From contig LR594584.1 in the NCBI GenBank assembly GCA_901538445.1, positions 4,675,360 through 4,739,359 on the forward strand: DNA of 64,000 nt, read 5' to 3'. The notes under the pieces were generated by a model, which was not told the DNA's origin, did no database searches, and saw nothing but the letters and a program-made list of their open reading frames with translations. The translations under genes were made by a program, and so were the position numbers. The stretch comes from Gemmataceae bacterium (lineage in GTDB: Bacteria; Planctomycetota; Planctomycetia; Gemmatales; Gemmataceae). Of the stretch, positions 35,576 through 43,937 are shown piece by piece (within the stretch, counting starts at the first letter, position 1; each line of letters begins with the position of its first letter).

Positions 35576-37642
35576 ATGAAATACCTTCTCTCCGCGTTCC
35601 TCGCACTCACGGCGGCGCTCAGCGCCCTCGCAGCGCCGCCCGACCTGAAGGGCAAGACCCTCGAAGCCACCTTCACCGAACTGCTCCCCGCGATCGGCAA
35701 GCCCGACACCGCGGCCCAGCAGCGCTGGCAGGACATCTGCTTCGCGGTCGGTGCGCCCGGGAACGAGAAGCTCCGCGAAGACGCCTGCAAGCTGATGGCC
35801 GCGAAGCTCGACGACAAGACCCCGAAGCCGGCCCGCCTCTGGTTCCTCGCACAGCTCCAGCGCATCGGCAACGACGAGTCGGTCGACGCCATCGCCGCGG
35901 CCGCCGGCGACACGGACGACGAGGTCCGCGAGGCCGCGGTGCGGGCGCTCGCGGGCAACGCGAGCCCGAAGGCCACCGCGAAGCTCACCGAGAAACTCGC
36001 CGATGCGAAGGGCGGCGCGAAGGTCGGACTCCTCAACGCCATCGGTCGCCGCGGGGACGCATCGGCCGTCGCCGCCGTGGCGAAAGAGTTGACCAACTCC
36101 GATGAAGCCGCCGCAGTTGCCGCGGCGCGAGCGCTCGGGCGCGTCCCCGGTCCCGAAGCGGCCGGCGCACTCGCGGGGGCGCGGGCTGCGGCGAAGGGGG
36201 CCGTTCGCGCCGCCGTCGCCGACTCGCTGCTGTCGCACGCCGACCGGTTGCTGAAGGCCGGTAAGGCGACCGAGGCCGCCGCGGTCTACAAGGAACTCGG
36301 CAGTAAGGATGAGGCCAAACCGGTGCGGCTCGCGGCGCTCCGGGGCACGATCCAGAGCAGCGGCGACAAGGCCGGCGAACTCGTCCTCGAAGTCCTCGGC
36401 AGCGACGATGCCGGTGCGCGTGCCATCGCCGTCGGCCAGATCGAGGGCCTCTCCGCCGGCGCGCTCAAGACGCTCGCCGCGAGCCTCGACAAGCTGACTG
36501 CGGCAAACCGCGTGCTGGTCGTCACCGCCATCGCCGCCCGCGGGGAGAAGTCGCTCCTGCCGGTGGCCGCGGCCGCCGCGAAGGACGCCGACCCGGCCGT
36601 GAAGCGCGCCGGGGTCGTGGCCCTCGGCCGCCTCGGCGACGCCGGCACCGTCGACCAACTCCTCGAACTCGTGTCGAGCAAGGACGCGGCCGCCGGGGTC
36701 GCGACCGAGGCCCTCGCGGCGCTGCCGGCCGAAGGCGTGAACGAGAAGCTCCTCGCGGCGCTCGACGCCGAGAAGACGCCGGCGAAGACCGTCGCGCTGA
36801 TCGGCGTGCTCGAGCGCCGCAAGGCGTCGGCCGCCGTCCCGGCACTACTCAAGGCCGCGACCGACGCCGACGCCGGGGTCCGCACCGCGGCGTTCAACGG
36901 GCTCAAGTCGCTCGCCGGGCCGGAGCACATCCCGGGGATGATCGCGGCGTTCCTCAAGGCCAACAAGGGGAAGGACCGCGACCAGGCCGAGCAGGCGATC
37001 GTCGCCGTCGCGCTCCAGATCGCGAACGCCGAGAAGCGGGCCGAGCCGGTGCTCGCCGCGGTCAAGGACACCGCCAAGGACCGCGCCGCCGACATGCTCC
37101 CGTTGCTCGGCCGCATCGGTGGGACCGACGCGAAGAAGGTGCTCCGCGAGGCGCTCGCCGGCACCGACCCGGCGCTTCACGACGCGGCCGTCGCCGGCCT
37201 GTGCAACTGGCCCGACGCGACCGCGAACGACGAGCTGCTGGCGCTCGCCGAGAAGGGCAAGGACGCCGAGAAGCTGCGGGCGCTCCAGGCGCTGATCCGC
37301 GTCAACACCGTCCTCGTGGACCGCACCCCCGAGGAGCGGCTCGCGACGCTGGCGGTGGTGAAGAAGGCGATGGAGCTATCGACCCGCGACGACGAGCGGC
37401 GGGCGATCCTCGAAGGGCTCGGCAACGTCCGCCACATCGAGACGCTGCACTACGTCCTGCCGTACCTCGACCAGCCGGCGCTGGCCGAGGCCGCGTGCAA
37501 GGGGGTGACCGGCCTCGCGCACTCGAAGAACCTCCGCGAGCCGAACAAGGCGGAGTTCGCGAAGGCGCTCGACCGCGTGATCGCCACCACCAAGGACAAG
37601 GCCCTCGCCGACCGCGCGAAGGGCTACAAGAACGCGCAGTGA
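35576..37642 (+). CDS. Exported HEAT-repeat protein
   Basis: 688 residues with a signal peptide (MKYLLSAFLALTAALSALA) and then alpha-helical HEAT or PBS-lyase-type repeats along most of the chain: VREAAVRALAGN, VKRAGVVALGRLGD, VRTAAFNGLKSLAG and HDAAVAGLCNWPD, about 30-40 residues apart. Such solenoids bind other proteins. The composition is very rich in Ala and Lys. The start at 35576 fits the signal; an upstream TTG is less likely. The antitoxin gene follows after about 100 bases. Confidence 0.9.
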   Translation: MKYLLSAFLALTAALSALAAPPDLKGKTLEATFTELLPAIGKPDTAAQQRWQDICFAVGAPGNEKLREDACKLMAAKLDDKTPKPARLWFLAQLQRIGNDESVDAIAAAAGDTDDEVREAAVRALAGNASPKATAKLTEKLADAKGGAKVGLLNAIGRRGDASAVAAVAKELTNSDEAAAVAAARALGRVPGPEAAGALAGARAAAKGAVRAAVADSLLSHADRLLKAGKATEAAAVYKELGSKDEAKPVRLAALRGTIQSSGDKAGELVLEVLGSDDAGARAIAVGQIEGLSAGALKTLAASLDKLTAANRVLVVTAIAARGEKSLLPVAAAAAKDADPAVKRAGVVALGRLGDAGTVDQLLELVSSKDAAAGVATEALAALPAEGVNEKLLAALDAEKTPAKTVALIGVLERRKASAAVPALLKAATDADAGVRTAAFNGLKSLAGPEHIPGMIAAFLKANKGKDRDQAEQAIVAVALQIANAEKRAEPVLAAVKDTAKDRAADMLPLLGRIGGTDAKKVLREALAGTDPALHDAAVAGLCNWPDATANDELLALAEKGKDAEKLRALQALIRVNTVLVDRTPEERLATLAVVKKAMELSTRDDERRAILEGLGNVRHIETLHYVLPYLDQPALAEAACKGVTGLAHSKNLREPNKAEFAKALDRVIATTKDKALADRAKGYKNAQ

Positions 37643-37743
37643 CGGGGCGCGAAGTAGACTTGCGACGCGGCCGCGGTTGGGGTGTAGCCCTGACCGCGGC
37701 CGCTCGTGTTAGAATTGTGGTATTGATCCCCTGGGGGCACCCA

Positions 37744-38037
37744 ATGCACCAACTCCGCGGAACGATTCGGAACGGTCAGGTGGTGCTCGACGCGCCGGCG
37801 GCGTGGCGCGACGGGACGCCCGTCGCGGTGACTCCCGTGACCCAGACCGATGAACTCCCCGACGACGACAGCAGCCCGGAAGCCGTCGCCCGCCGGCTCG
37901 CGCTGATCGACCGCATCCAACCCTGGATGACCCCTGACGAACTGGCCACCTGGGAACAGACGCGGGCCGCGGACAAGGCTTTCCAACTGGCCCAGTGGGA
38001 GAAGTGGGCGGCCGAAGCCCGCGGGGCCGTGCCATGA
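37744..38037 (+). CDS. Probable antitoxin of a VapBC-like pair
   Basis: 97 residues. The start RGTIRNGQVVLDAP is the SpoVT/AbrB-free type of short beta segment found in planctomycete VapB-like antitoxins, and the rest is helical and acidic (TPDELATWEQTRAADKAF). No DNA-binding motif is obvious. The stop overlaps the toxin start by ATGA, giving translational coupling, the strongest evidence for the pairing. The exact antitoxin family is uncertain. Confidence 0.75.
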   Translation: MHQLRGTIRNGQVVLDAPAAWRDGTPVAVTPVTQTDELPDDDSSPEAVARRLALIDRIQPWMTPDELATWEQTRAADKAFQLAQWEKWAAEARGAVP

Positions 38038-38462
38038 AGCGCTACCTCCTCGACACGGGCATCGCCGGGATGTACGCCGCCCGCCGCGACCCGGTCTTCA
38101 CCCGAGTGCGGGACGAGACGAGTCGGGGGAGCGTCGTCGGTATGGGGGTTCCGGTACTCGGGGAGTTGTACTTCGGTGCCGAGAACAGCGCGTCGCGCGA
38201 GCGGGCACTCCAGGCGCTCCGAGTTGCCCTCGCCTCGTTGCGCGTCTGGCCCTTCACGAACGAGGCGGCGGAAGAGTTCGGCCGCATCGCGGCGACGCTC
38301 CGCCGGATCGGCCGCCCGATGCAGCAGATCGACATTCAAATCGCGGCGATCGCACTCACGCTCGGGAACTGCACCGTCGTGACGACCGATTCCGACCTCT
38401 CCGCGGTCCCGGGCTTGCGGACCGAGAACTGGGCCGCGCCACCGGATACCGAGTCCGCGTGA
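38034..38462 (+). CDS. vapC: PIN-domain ribonuclease toxin (VapC-like)
   Basis: 142 residues. PIN-domain acidic residues are seen in the right places: D7 in LLDTG, Glu in VLGELYFG, Asp in QQIDIQIAAIA and the final TTDSD. These bind Mg2+ and cut RNA (tRNA or rRNA in known VapC). Start codon overlaps the antitoxin's stop (ATGA). The pair is followed by a copy of the ACGTAAGT palindrome. Target RNA cannot be inferred. Confidence 0.92.
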   Translation: MKRYLLDTGIAGMYAARRDPVFTRVRDETSRGSVVGMGVPVLGELYFGAENSASRERALQALRVALASLRVWPFTNEAAEEFGRIAATLRRIGRPMQQIDIQIAAIALTLGNCTVVTTDSDLSAVPGLRTENWAAPPDTESA

Positions 38463-38480
38463 CCCGCTCCCGCTTTGGTT

Positions 38481-38552
38481 TTGGCGAGCGGGGGACGTAA
38501 GTCCCCCGGTAACCACTCTCACGACGGGGGACTTACGTCCCCCGCTCGCCAA
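38481..38552. repeat. Perfect 28-bp inverted repeat, second copy of the ACGTAAGT type
   Basis: Arms 38481-38508 and 38525-38552 have a 16-base loop. The arm shares 26 bases with that of the element at 35469. The two copies lie 3 kb apart and bracket the HEAT and toxin-antitoxin genes in direct order. Confidence 0.95.
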
Positions 38553-38646
38553 GAAGCCACAATCGACAGTGGCACCTCGCGGGTGTTCGACTGGCGAAGG
38601 TGCGGGCGTTCGGGTACTCCGTCAGCATCACACGGAGGTGCCCGCC

Positions 38647-39327
38647 ATGTCCGCGCTCGCCGTCGCGCTGTTCCTCGTCAACTCGACGTGCCCCGCCGGC
38701 ACGCACAACTGGCGGCTCGGCATCCACGACGCCGTGCGCGACGGAAACGCCCTGCGCGTCCACCTGATCCTCATCGCGCGCCCCGACCTCCTCAACGTGG
38801 TCGAGCCCCGCACCAAGCGCCCGCTCACGCCGCTTCAGATCGCGGCCGACCGGGGCCGAACCGAAGTCGCGAGGGTTCTGCTCGCGCACGGCGCGAACGT
38901 AGATTGGGACGGCCACGGGTGTAAGTCGCCGCTCCAGCTCGCGGCGAGCGGCGGCTACCGCGACATCGCCGAACTACTGCGGACGCACGGGGCGGTTCTC
39001 GACCTCTACTCGGCCGTCGCGCTGGGCAAGCGCGACGAGGTGGAAGGCTACCTCCGTCTCGCCGCGGCGTTCGGCCTCTCGAAGCGGCTGGCGAACGCGA
39101 GTTGGGCCGAGTGCCCCTGGCACGACACTCCGCTACTCCGCGTGGCGATCGCTCACGGGCAGATCGAGGTGGTGCGGTTGCTGTTGGCGCACGGCGCGAG
39201 CCCGCTGGCACAGCCCGTCAGCCGCCCGTGCTACATCTCCGACACCAACCGGAAGGGAACCGTCATCGGCCTCACGCCGGGCGGAACGGAGACGAACGGC
39301 TTCGACCTGCCGGCCCGGCAGCCGTGA
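38647..39327 (+). CDS. Ankyrin-repeat protein
   Basis: 226 residues. At least three ankyrin repeats are visible: PLTPLQIAADRGRTEVARVLLAHGANV, KSPLQLAASGGYRDIAELLRTHGA and DTPLLRVAIAHGQIEVVRLLLAHGAS. A short hydrophobic N-terminus (LAVALFLVNSTCPAG) may be a signal. Ankyrin repeats bind proteins; the partner is unknown. GGAGG lies about 9 bases upstream of the ATG at 38647. The gene ends just before the sucA promoter candidate. Confidence 0.88.
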   Translation: MSALAVALFLVNSTCPAGTHNWRLGIHDAVRDGNALRVHLILIARPDLLNVVEPRTKRPLTPLQIAADRGRTEVARVLLAHGANVDWDGHGCKSPLQLAASGGYRDIAELLRTHGAVLDLYSAVALGKRDEVEGYLRLAAAFGLSKRLANASWAECPWHDTPLLRVAIAHGQIEVVRLLLAHGASPLAQPVSRPCYISDTNRKGTVIGLTPGGTETNGFDLPARQP

Positions 39328-39353
39328 CTGTCCGGCGACCCACGCGCTACAAT
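39324..39353 (+). promoter_or_regulatory. Candidate sigma-70-type promoter for sucA
   Basis: GTGACT at 39324-39329 and TACAAT at 39348-39353 with an 18-base spacer, about 100 bases before the sucA start. The -10 matches TATAAT in five of six positions, but the -35 only partly. The left edge overlaps the stop of the ankyrin gene. Confidence 0.35.
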
Positions 39354-39450
39354 GGGGGCGTCGGGAGTGGGTCACACCACCGGGTACCGACCCCGCGTGA
39401 GGTGCGCCTCCCGCGTTCGCGGTGTCCTTGTCCCGCCCCGCGGGCGGAGT

Positions 39451-42400
39451 ATGTCTAACCTCACCTCTCCGCCCGCCTGCCGACCCGCCCGGAGCCTCGG
39501 AATGTTCAGCGAGAACGGCGAACTCGTCGACGAGATGTTCGGCCGCTGGAAAGCCAACCCCGAGTCGGTCGATGCCACCTGGCAGGCGTTCTTCGCGGGG
39601 ATGCAGTTCGCCGGCGCGCTCCCGGGCGGGGCGGCGGGCAGCGGGCCGGCCGCGAGCGGGGCCGACCTGCGGCTCCAGACCGGCGTGGTCCGGCTCGTCA
39701 ACTGGTACCGCCAGGCCGGCCACCTCCAGGCCCGGACCGACCCCCTGGCCCTCTCGCACCCGCCCAAGTCGCCGCTCCTCGCCATCGAGACCTACGACCT
39801 CTCACCGGCCGACCTCGACAAGACCATCGACGCCTCGATGTACTTCGGCCTCGAAGGGTGTCCGGTCACCCTCCGCGAGCTGCTCCGGTCGCTCGAGGAG
39901 ACGTACTGCCGCACCATCGGCGTCGAGTACATGCACATCGACTCCCTGGAGGTGCGGCGGTGGCTCGCGGGCCGCATGGAGCCGGTCCGCAACCGGTTCC
40001 CGATGGCGCTGCGGCAGAAGTACCGCATCCTCATGACGCTCCACCAGGCGGAGCTGTTCGAGAAGTTCCTGCACACCAAGTACGTCGGCCAGAAGCGGTT
40101 CTCGCTGGAGGGCGGCGAGACGCTGATCCCGGTGCTCGACGCGATCATCGAGCGCGGCCCGGCCCTGGGGGTGAAGGAGTTCATCATCGGCATGGCCCAC
40201 CGGGGCCGGTTGAACGTGCTCGCGAACACGCTGAACAAGCCGTTCGCCGAGATCTTCAACGAGTTCGAGGACAACTACCTGCCGATGTCCACGCACGACG
40301 GCGACGGGGACGTGAAGTACCACCTCGGGTTCTCCGCCGACATCGAGACCGCCGACGGCCAGTCGGTCCACCTGTCGGTCACCCCCAACCCGAGCCACCT
40401 GGAGATCGTCAACCCGGTCGTCGAGGGCCGGGTGAGGGCCAAGCAGCGGCTCCACGGCGACAGCGAGCGGAAGACCGGCGTGCCGATCCTGATCCACGGC
40501 GACGCGGCGTTCGCCGGCCAGGGCGTCATCATGGAGACGTTCAACCTGATGACCCTCTCGGGGTACCGCACCGGCGGCACCGTCCACGTCGTCGTGAACA
40601 ACCAGATCGGGTTCACCACCAACCCCCGCGACTCCCGCAGCACCCAGTACTGCACCGACATCGCGAAGTTCGTCCAGGCCCCGGTGTTCCACGTCAACGC
40701 CGAGGACGCCGAGGCGTGCGTCGCGGTCGCCGAACTCGCGCTGGAGTTCCGCCAGCAGTTCAAGCGGGACGTGGTCATCGACCTCGTGTGCTACCGCAAG
40801 TGGGGGCACAACGAGGGCGACAACCCGGGGTACACGCAGCCGATCCAGTCGAAGGTGATCGAGAAGAAGGAGCCGCTCTCGCGGGTGTACGCGAAGCACC
40901 TCGCCGAGCAGTCGGCGGGCGGGGGCGTCGCGGCCCAGGTGTCCGAGGCGATCGGCGAGGCGTTCGCCGGGAAGCTCGAGGAGGCCGTGCGGGTCGCCGA
41001 CACCGCGGCCGACGAGTACAAGCAGCGGATGCAGCAGGCGTACGACGAGACCAAGGCGTTCGTGAAGAGCGGCCAGAGCCGCAAGCGCGGGATGGAGGGG
41101 TTCTCGGGCCGGTGGAAGGGGTTCACCCACGACTACTCCCACGCCCCGGTCGCCACCGGCGTCGCCGAAGCGGTGCTCGACCGCGTCGCCGACGCCATCG
41201 GCACATTCCCCGCGGGGTTCACCCCGCACCCGAACCTCCAGAAGATCCTCGAGGCGCGCCGCGACAACATCAAGTCGCGCAAGCACCTCGACTGGGGCAC
41301 CGCCGAGGCGCTCGCGTTCGGGTCGCTCGTGCTCGAGGGCACCGCGGTCCGGCTCTCGGGCCAGGACAGCCGCCGCGGCACGTTCACCCAGCGGCACGCG
41401 GTGGTCGTCGATTTCAACACCGGGGCCGACCACTACCCGCTCCAGAACCTCGACCCGAAGCAGGCGACGTTCGACGTGTTCGACAGTTCGCTGTCCGAGG
41501 CCGCGGTCCTCGGGTTCGAGTACGGGTACGCCCTCGACGACCCGCAGTCGCTCGTCATGTGGGAGGCCCAGTTCGGCGACTTCGCCAACGGCGCGCAGGT
41601 CATCATCGACCAGTTCCTCACGTCCGGCGAGTCCAAGTGGAACCGGTCCAACGGGCTCGTGATGCTGCTGCCGCACGCCTACGAGGGCCAGGGGCCGGAG
41701 CACTCGTCGGCCCGGCTCGAGCGGTTCCTCCAGATGTGCGCCGAGGACAACATCCAGGTCGTGTACCCGACTACCCCGGCCCAGTACTTCCACATGCTCC
41801 GGCGGCAGGTGCGGCGGAACTTCCGCAAGCCGCTCGTGGTGATGACCCCGAAGAGCCTGCTCCGGTTCACCGACAAGAAGCCGCTCGACCACCAGGCCGC
41901 GTCGCCGGTGTCCGACTTCGCGACCGGGAGCCACTTCCGCGAGGTGCTCGACGACCACAAGGCGAACCCGGCCGCGGTCACCCGGGTGCTGCTGTGCTCG
42001 GGCAAGGTGTACTACGACCTCGCCGCCCGCCGCGACGAGGCGAAGGCCCAGAGCGTCGCCGTGGTGCGGCTCGAGCAGTTCTACCCGTGGCCCGCGGAGC
42101 AACTCGCCGGGGTGCTGGGCCGGTACCAGAAGTGCCGCGAGTGGGTGTGGGTGCAGGAGGAGTCGCAGAACATGGGCGGGTGGTCGTTCGTCGAGCCCCG
42201 GCTCCGGGCGATGAACTTCCCGTTCGAGTACGTCGGCCGTGACGCCAGCGCGAGCCCCTCGACCGGCTCGCACCACGTCCACGAGCGCGAGCAGAAGTTG
42301 CTCGTGGACGGCGCGTTCGCCCCGAACCCGTCGGGGCCGATCGGCCCGGGGTACGTCGGGTGGGTCGAGCCGACGGCGCACGGCCCGGCCGGCGCGAACG

Positions 42401-42474
42401 GGACCAACGGCGCGCACGGCGACAAGGACAAGACCGCCACCACGAAGATGAAGCCGGGCGGCGCGACCGCGTAG
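39451..42474 (+). CDS. sucA: 2-oxoglutarate dehydrogenase E1 component
   Basis: 1007 residues of the E1o type. The N-terminal lipoyl-E2-interacting segment has MFSENGELVDEMFGRWK. The thiamine domain has GMAHRGRLNVLANTL, and DGDVKYHLGFS near 290; His in NPSHLEIVNPVVEG and the second thiamine motif GDAAFAGQGVIMETFNL...NNQIGFTT follow. It decarboxylates 2-oxoglutarate in the TCA cycle and passes the succinyl group to SucB. It ends in a flexible Gly/Ala/Thr-rich tail of about 20 residues (GANGTNGAHGDKDKTAT). The start at 39451 has GGAG five bases upstream. sucB and lpd follow, each after an inverted repeat. Confidence 0.97.
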   Translation: MSNLTSPPACRPARSLGMFSENGELVDEMFGRWKANPESVDATWQAFFAGMQFAGALPGGAAGSGPAASGADLRLQTGVVRLVNWYRQAGHLQARTDPLALSHPPKSPLLAIETYDLSPADLDKTIDASMYFGLEGCPVTLRELLRSLEETYCRTIGVEYMHIDSLEVRRWLAGRMEPVRNRFPMALRQKYRILMTLHQAELFEKFLHTKYVGQKRFSLEGGETLIPVLDAIIERGPALGVKEFIIGMAHRGRLNVLANTLNKPFAEIFNEFEDNYLPMSTHDGDGDVKYHLGFSADIETADGQSVHLSVTPNPSHLEIVNPVVEGRVRAKQRLHGDSERKTGVPILIHGDAAFAGQGVIMETFNLMTLSGYRTGGTVHVVVNNQIGFTTNPRDSRSTQYCTDIAKFVQAPVFHVNAEDAEACVAVAELALEFRQQFKRDVVIDLVCYRKWGHNEGDNPGYTQPIQSKVIEKKEPLSRVYAKHLAEQSAGGGVAAQVSEAIGEAFAGKLEEAVRVADTAADEYKQRMQQAYDETKAFVKSGQSRKRGMEGFSGRWKGFTHDYSHAPVATGVAEAVLDRVADAIGTFPAGFTPHPNLQKILEARRDNIKSRKHLDWGTAEALAFGSLVLEGTAVRLSGQDSRRGTFTQRHAVVVDFNTGADHYPLQNLDPKQATFDVFDSSLSEAAVLGFEYGYALDDPQSLVMWEAQFGDFANGAQVIIDQFLTSGESKWNRSNGLVMLLPHAYEGQGPEHSSARLERFLQMCAEDNIQVVYPTTPAQYFHMLRRQVRRNFRKPLVVMTPKSLLRFTDKKPLDHQAASPVSDFATGSHFREVLDDHKANPAAVTRVLLCSGKVYYDLAARRDEAKAQSVAVVRLEQFYPWPAEQLAGVLGRYQKCREWVWVQEESQNMGGWSFVEPRLRAMNFPFEYVGRDASASPSTGSHHVHEREQKLLVDGAFAPNPSGPIGPGYVGWVEPTAHGPAGANGTNGAHGDKDKTATTKMKPGGATA

Positions 42475-42488
42475 CCGCGAGCCGTCCT

Positions 42489-42549
42489 GGTGGGGCAGGC
42501 ATTCTTGCCTGCCGCTCCGGCCCGGGCAGGCAAGAATGCCTGCCCCACC
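42489..42549. repeat. 25-bp inverted repeat between sucA and sucB
   Basis: Arms 42489-42513 and 42525-42549 are exact reverse complements around an 11-base loop. The arm contains GGGGCAGGCATTCTTGCC, with an internal palindrome (GGCATTCTTGCC). It fills almost all of the 110-base sucA-sucB gap and would fold in the polycistronic mRNA. Confidence 0.95.
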
Positions 42550-42584
42550 GCCGGCTGGATCACAAGCCAACACGGGAGTGACCG

Positions 42585-43814
42585 ATGCCGCTGGAAGAAG
42601 TCGTGGTGCCGCGGGCCGGCGAGTCGATCAGCGAGGGGACGCTGAACCGCTGGATGAAGCCCGACGGCGCGTTCGTCAAGGTGGACGAGCCGCTGTTCGA
42701 ATTGGGCACCGACAAGGCCACGCAGGAGGTCGCCGCGACCGCCGCGGGGGTGCTCAAGATCCTCGTCGCCGAGGGCGAGACGGTCCAGGTCGGTGCGGTC
42801 GTCGCGAAGATCGACACCGACGCCAAGGCCCCGGCCGCTGCGAAGCCAAGCGCTCCGGTCGCTGACGCTCCCGGCTCGCCGAAGAAAGCCGAGACCGCGG
42901 CACCCAGGGCCGAAGCGGTCGCCTCGCCCGCCGCGAGTCGCGTGCTTGCCGAAGCGGGCCTGAAGCCCGGCGACGTCGCCGGCACCGGCCCCGGCGGCCG
43001 CATTCTGAAGGAAGACGCCGTCGCCGCGGCGAGCGGCCGGCGTGAGCCGGCTGTTCCCGCGAAGCCCGCGACCAACGGATCAGCGGACTCACGTCCGCCG
43101 CTCGCCGCCGGCCCCCGGTCGTCGCGCCGCGAGCCGATGACGCAGGTCCGCAAGCGCATCGCGGCCCGGTTGCTCGAATCGCAGACCACGACGGCCACGC
43201 TGACGACGTTCAACGAAGCCGACATGACGGCTATCCAGGAACTGCGGGCGAAGTACAACGAGAAGTTCGAGAAGAAGCACGGCGCGAAGCTCGGGTTCAT
43301 GTCGGTGTTCGTGAAGGCGGCCGTCGAGGCGCTCAAGGCGTTCCCGCTCGTGAACGCCAAGATCGACGGCACCGACATTGTCCACCAGGACTTCTACGAC
43401 ATCGGCGTCGCCGTCAGCACCGAGAAGGGGCTGATGGTGCCGATCGTCCGCGACGCCGACAAACTGGGCTTCGCGGACATCGAGAAGAAGATCGGCGAGC
43501 TCGCGAAGAAGGCCCGCGACGGCAAGATCGCGTTCACCGACCTCGAGGGCGGCACGTTCACGATCACCAACGGCGGGCTGTTCGGGTCGATGATGAGCAC
43601 GCCGATCCTGAACCCCCCGCAGGTCGCGATCCTCGGGATGCACAGCATCATGAAGCGGGCGGTCGTCGTCAACGACCAGATCGTCGTCCGCCCGATGATG
43701 TACCTCGCGCTGAGCTACGACCACCGCCTCATCGACGGCCGCGACGCCGTGCAGTTCCTGGTGCGGATCAAAGAGTGCGTCGAGAACCCCGAGCGGATGC
43801 TGCTCGAAGTGTAG
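42585..43814 (+). CDS. sucB: Dihydrolipoamide succinyltransferase (E2 of 2-oxoglutarate dehydrogenase)
   Basis: 409 residues with the three classical domains. The lipoyl domain (about 1-80) has lipoylated K44 in GTDKATQE; the E1/E3-binding domain (about 110-145) has [15 protein letters not shown] and [11 protein letters not shown]; the catalytic domain (about 180-409) has H380 and D384 in [11 protein letters not shown]. The two linkers between domains are Ala/Pro-rich as usual, but their DNA contains dispersed repeat sequence (see 42853-42880 and 43029-43106). It transfers succinyl to CoA. It lies in a sucA-sucB-lpd operon. Confidence 0.97.
   Translation: MPLEEVVVPRAGESISEGTLNRWMKPDGAFVKVDEPLFELGTDKATQEVAATAAGVLKILVAEGETVQVGAVVAKIDTDAKAPAAAKPSAPVADAPGSPKKAETAAPRAEAVASPAASRVLAEAGLKPGDVAGTGPGGRILKEDAVAAASGRREPAVPAKPATNGSADSRPPLAAGPRSSRREPMTQVRKRIAARLLESQTTTATLTTFNEADMTAIQELRAKYNEKFEKKHGAKLGFMSVFVKAAVEALKAFPLVNAKIDGTDIVHQDFYDIGVAVSTEKGLMVPIVRDADKLGFADIEKKIGELAKKARDGKIAFTDLEGGTFTITNGGLFGSMMSTPILNPPQVAILGMHSIMKRAVVVNDQIVVRPMMYLALSYDHRLIDGRDAVQFLVRIKECVENPERMLLEV
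42853..42880 (+). repeat. Intragenic copy of the 28-bp palindrome arm
   Basis: These 28 bases are identical to the right arm of the intergenic palindrome at 28131-28158. They are in frame within the first linker of SucB and encode residues about 90-99 (part of [11 protein letters not shown]). Only one arm is present, so no hairpin forms here. Confidence 0.95.
43029..43106 (+). repeat. Two further repeat-like segments in the second SucB linker
   Basis: 43029-43053 contains a short palindrome (CCGGCGTGAGCCGG core) of the type seen at 12173-12199. 43081-43106 ends CCGCTCGCC and carries GGACTCACGTCC, a diverged version of the right arm of the palindrome at 35510-35537 (22 of 26 bases agree by eye). 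Both are in frame and encode about residues 149-157 and 166-174, in the linker between the binding domain and the catalytic domain. Confidence 0.7.
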
Positions 43815-43815
43815 G

Positions 43816-43926
43816 AGCTGTCAGCGATCAGCCGTCAGCGATCAGCCAAACCTCAGTTCAGACTATCGGTGCCATCAGCCAGCGGGTGCTTTGCTGGCTG
43901 ATGGCTGAGAGCTGATAGCTGACAGC
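43816..43926. repeat. Inverted repeat of ATCAGC units between sucB and lpd
   Basis: Arms 43817-43848 and 43895-43926 are imperfect reverse complements made of CAGCGATCAGCC- or AGCTGATAGCTGACAG-like units. The element occupies almost the full gap. Such AGCTATCAGC-like repeats are known in other phyla. Confidence 0.85.
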
Positions 43927-43937
43927 ACGGAGTCGAG

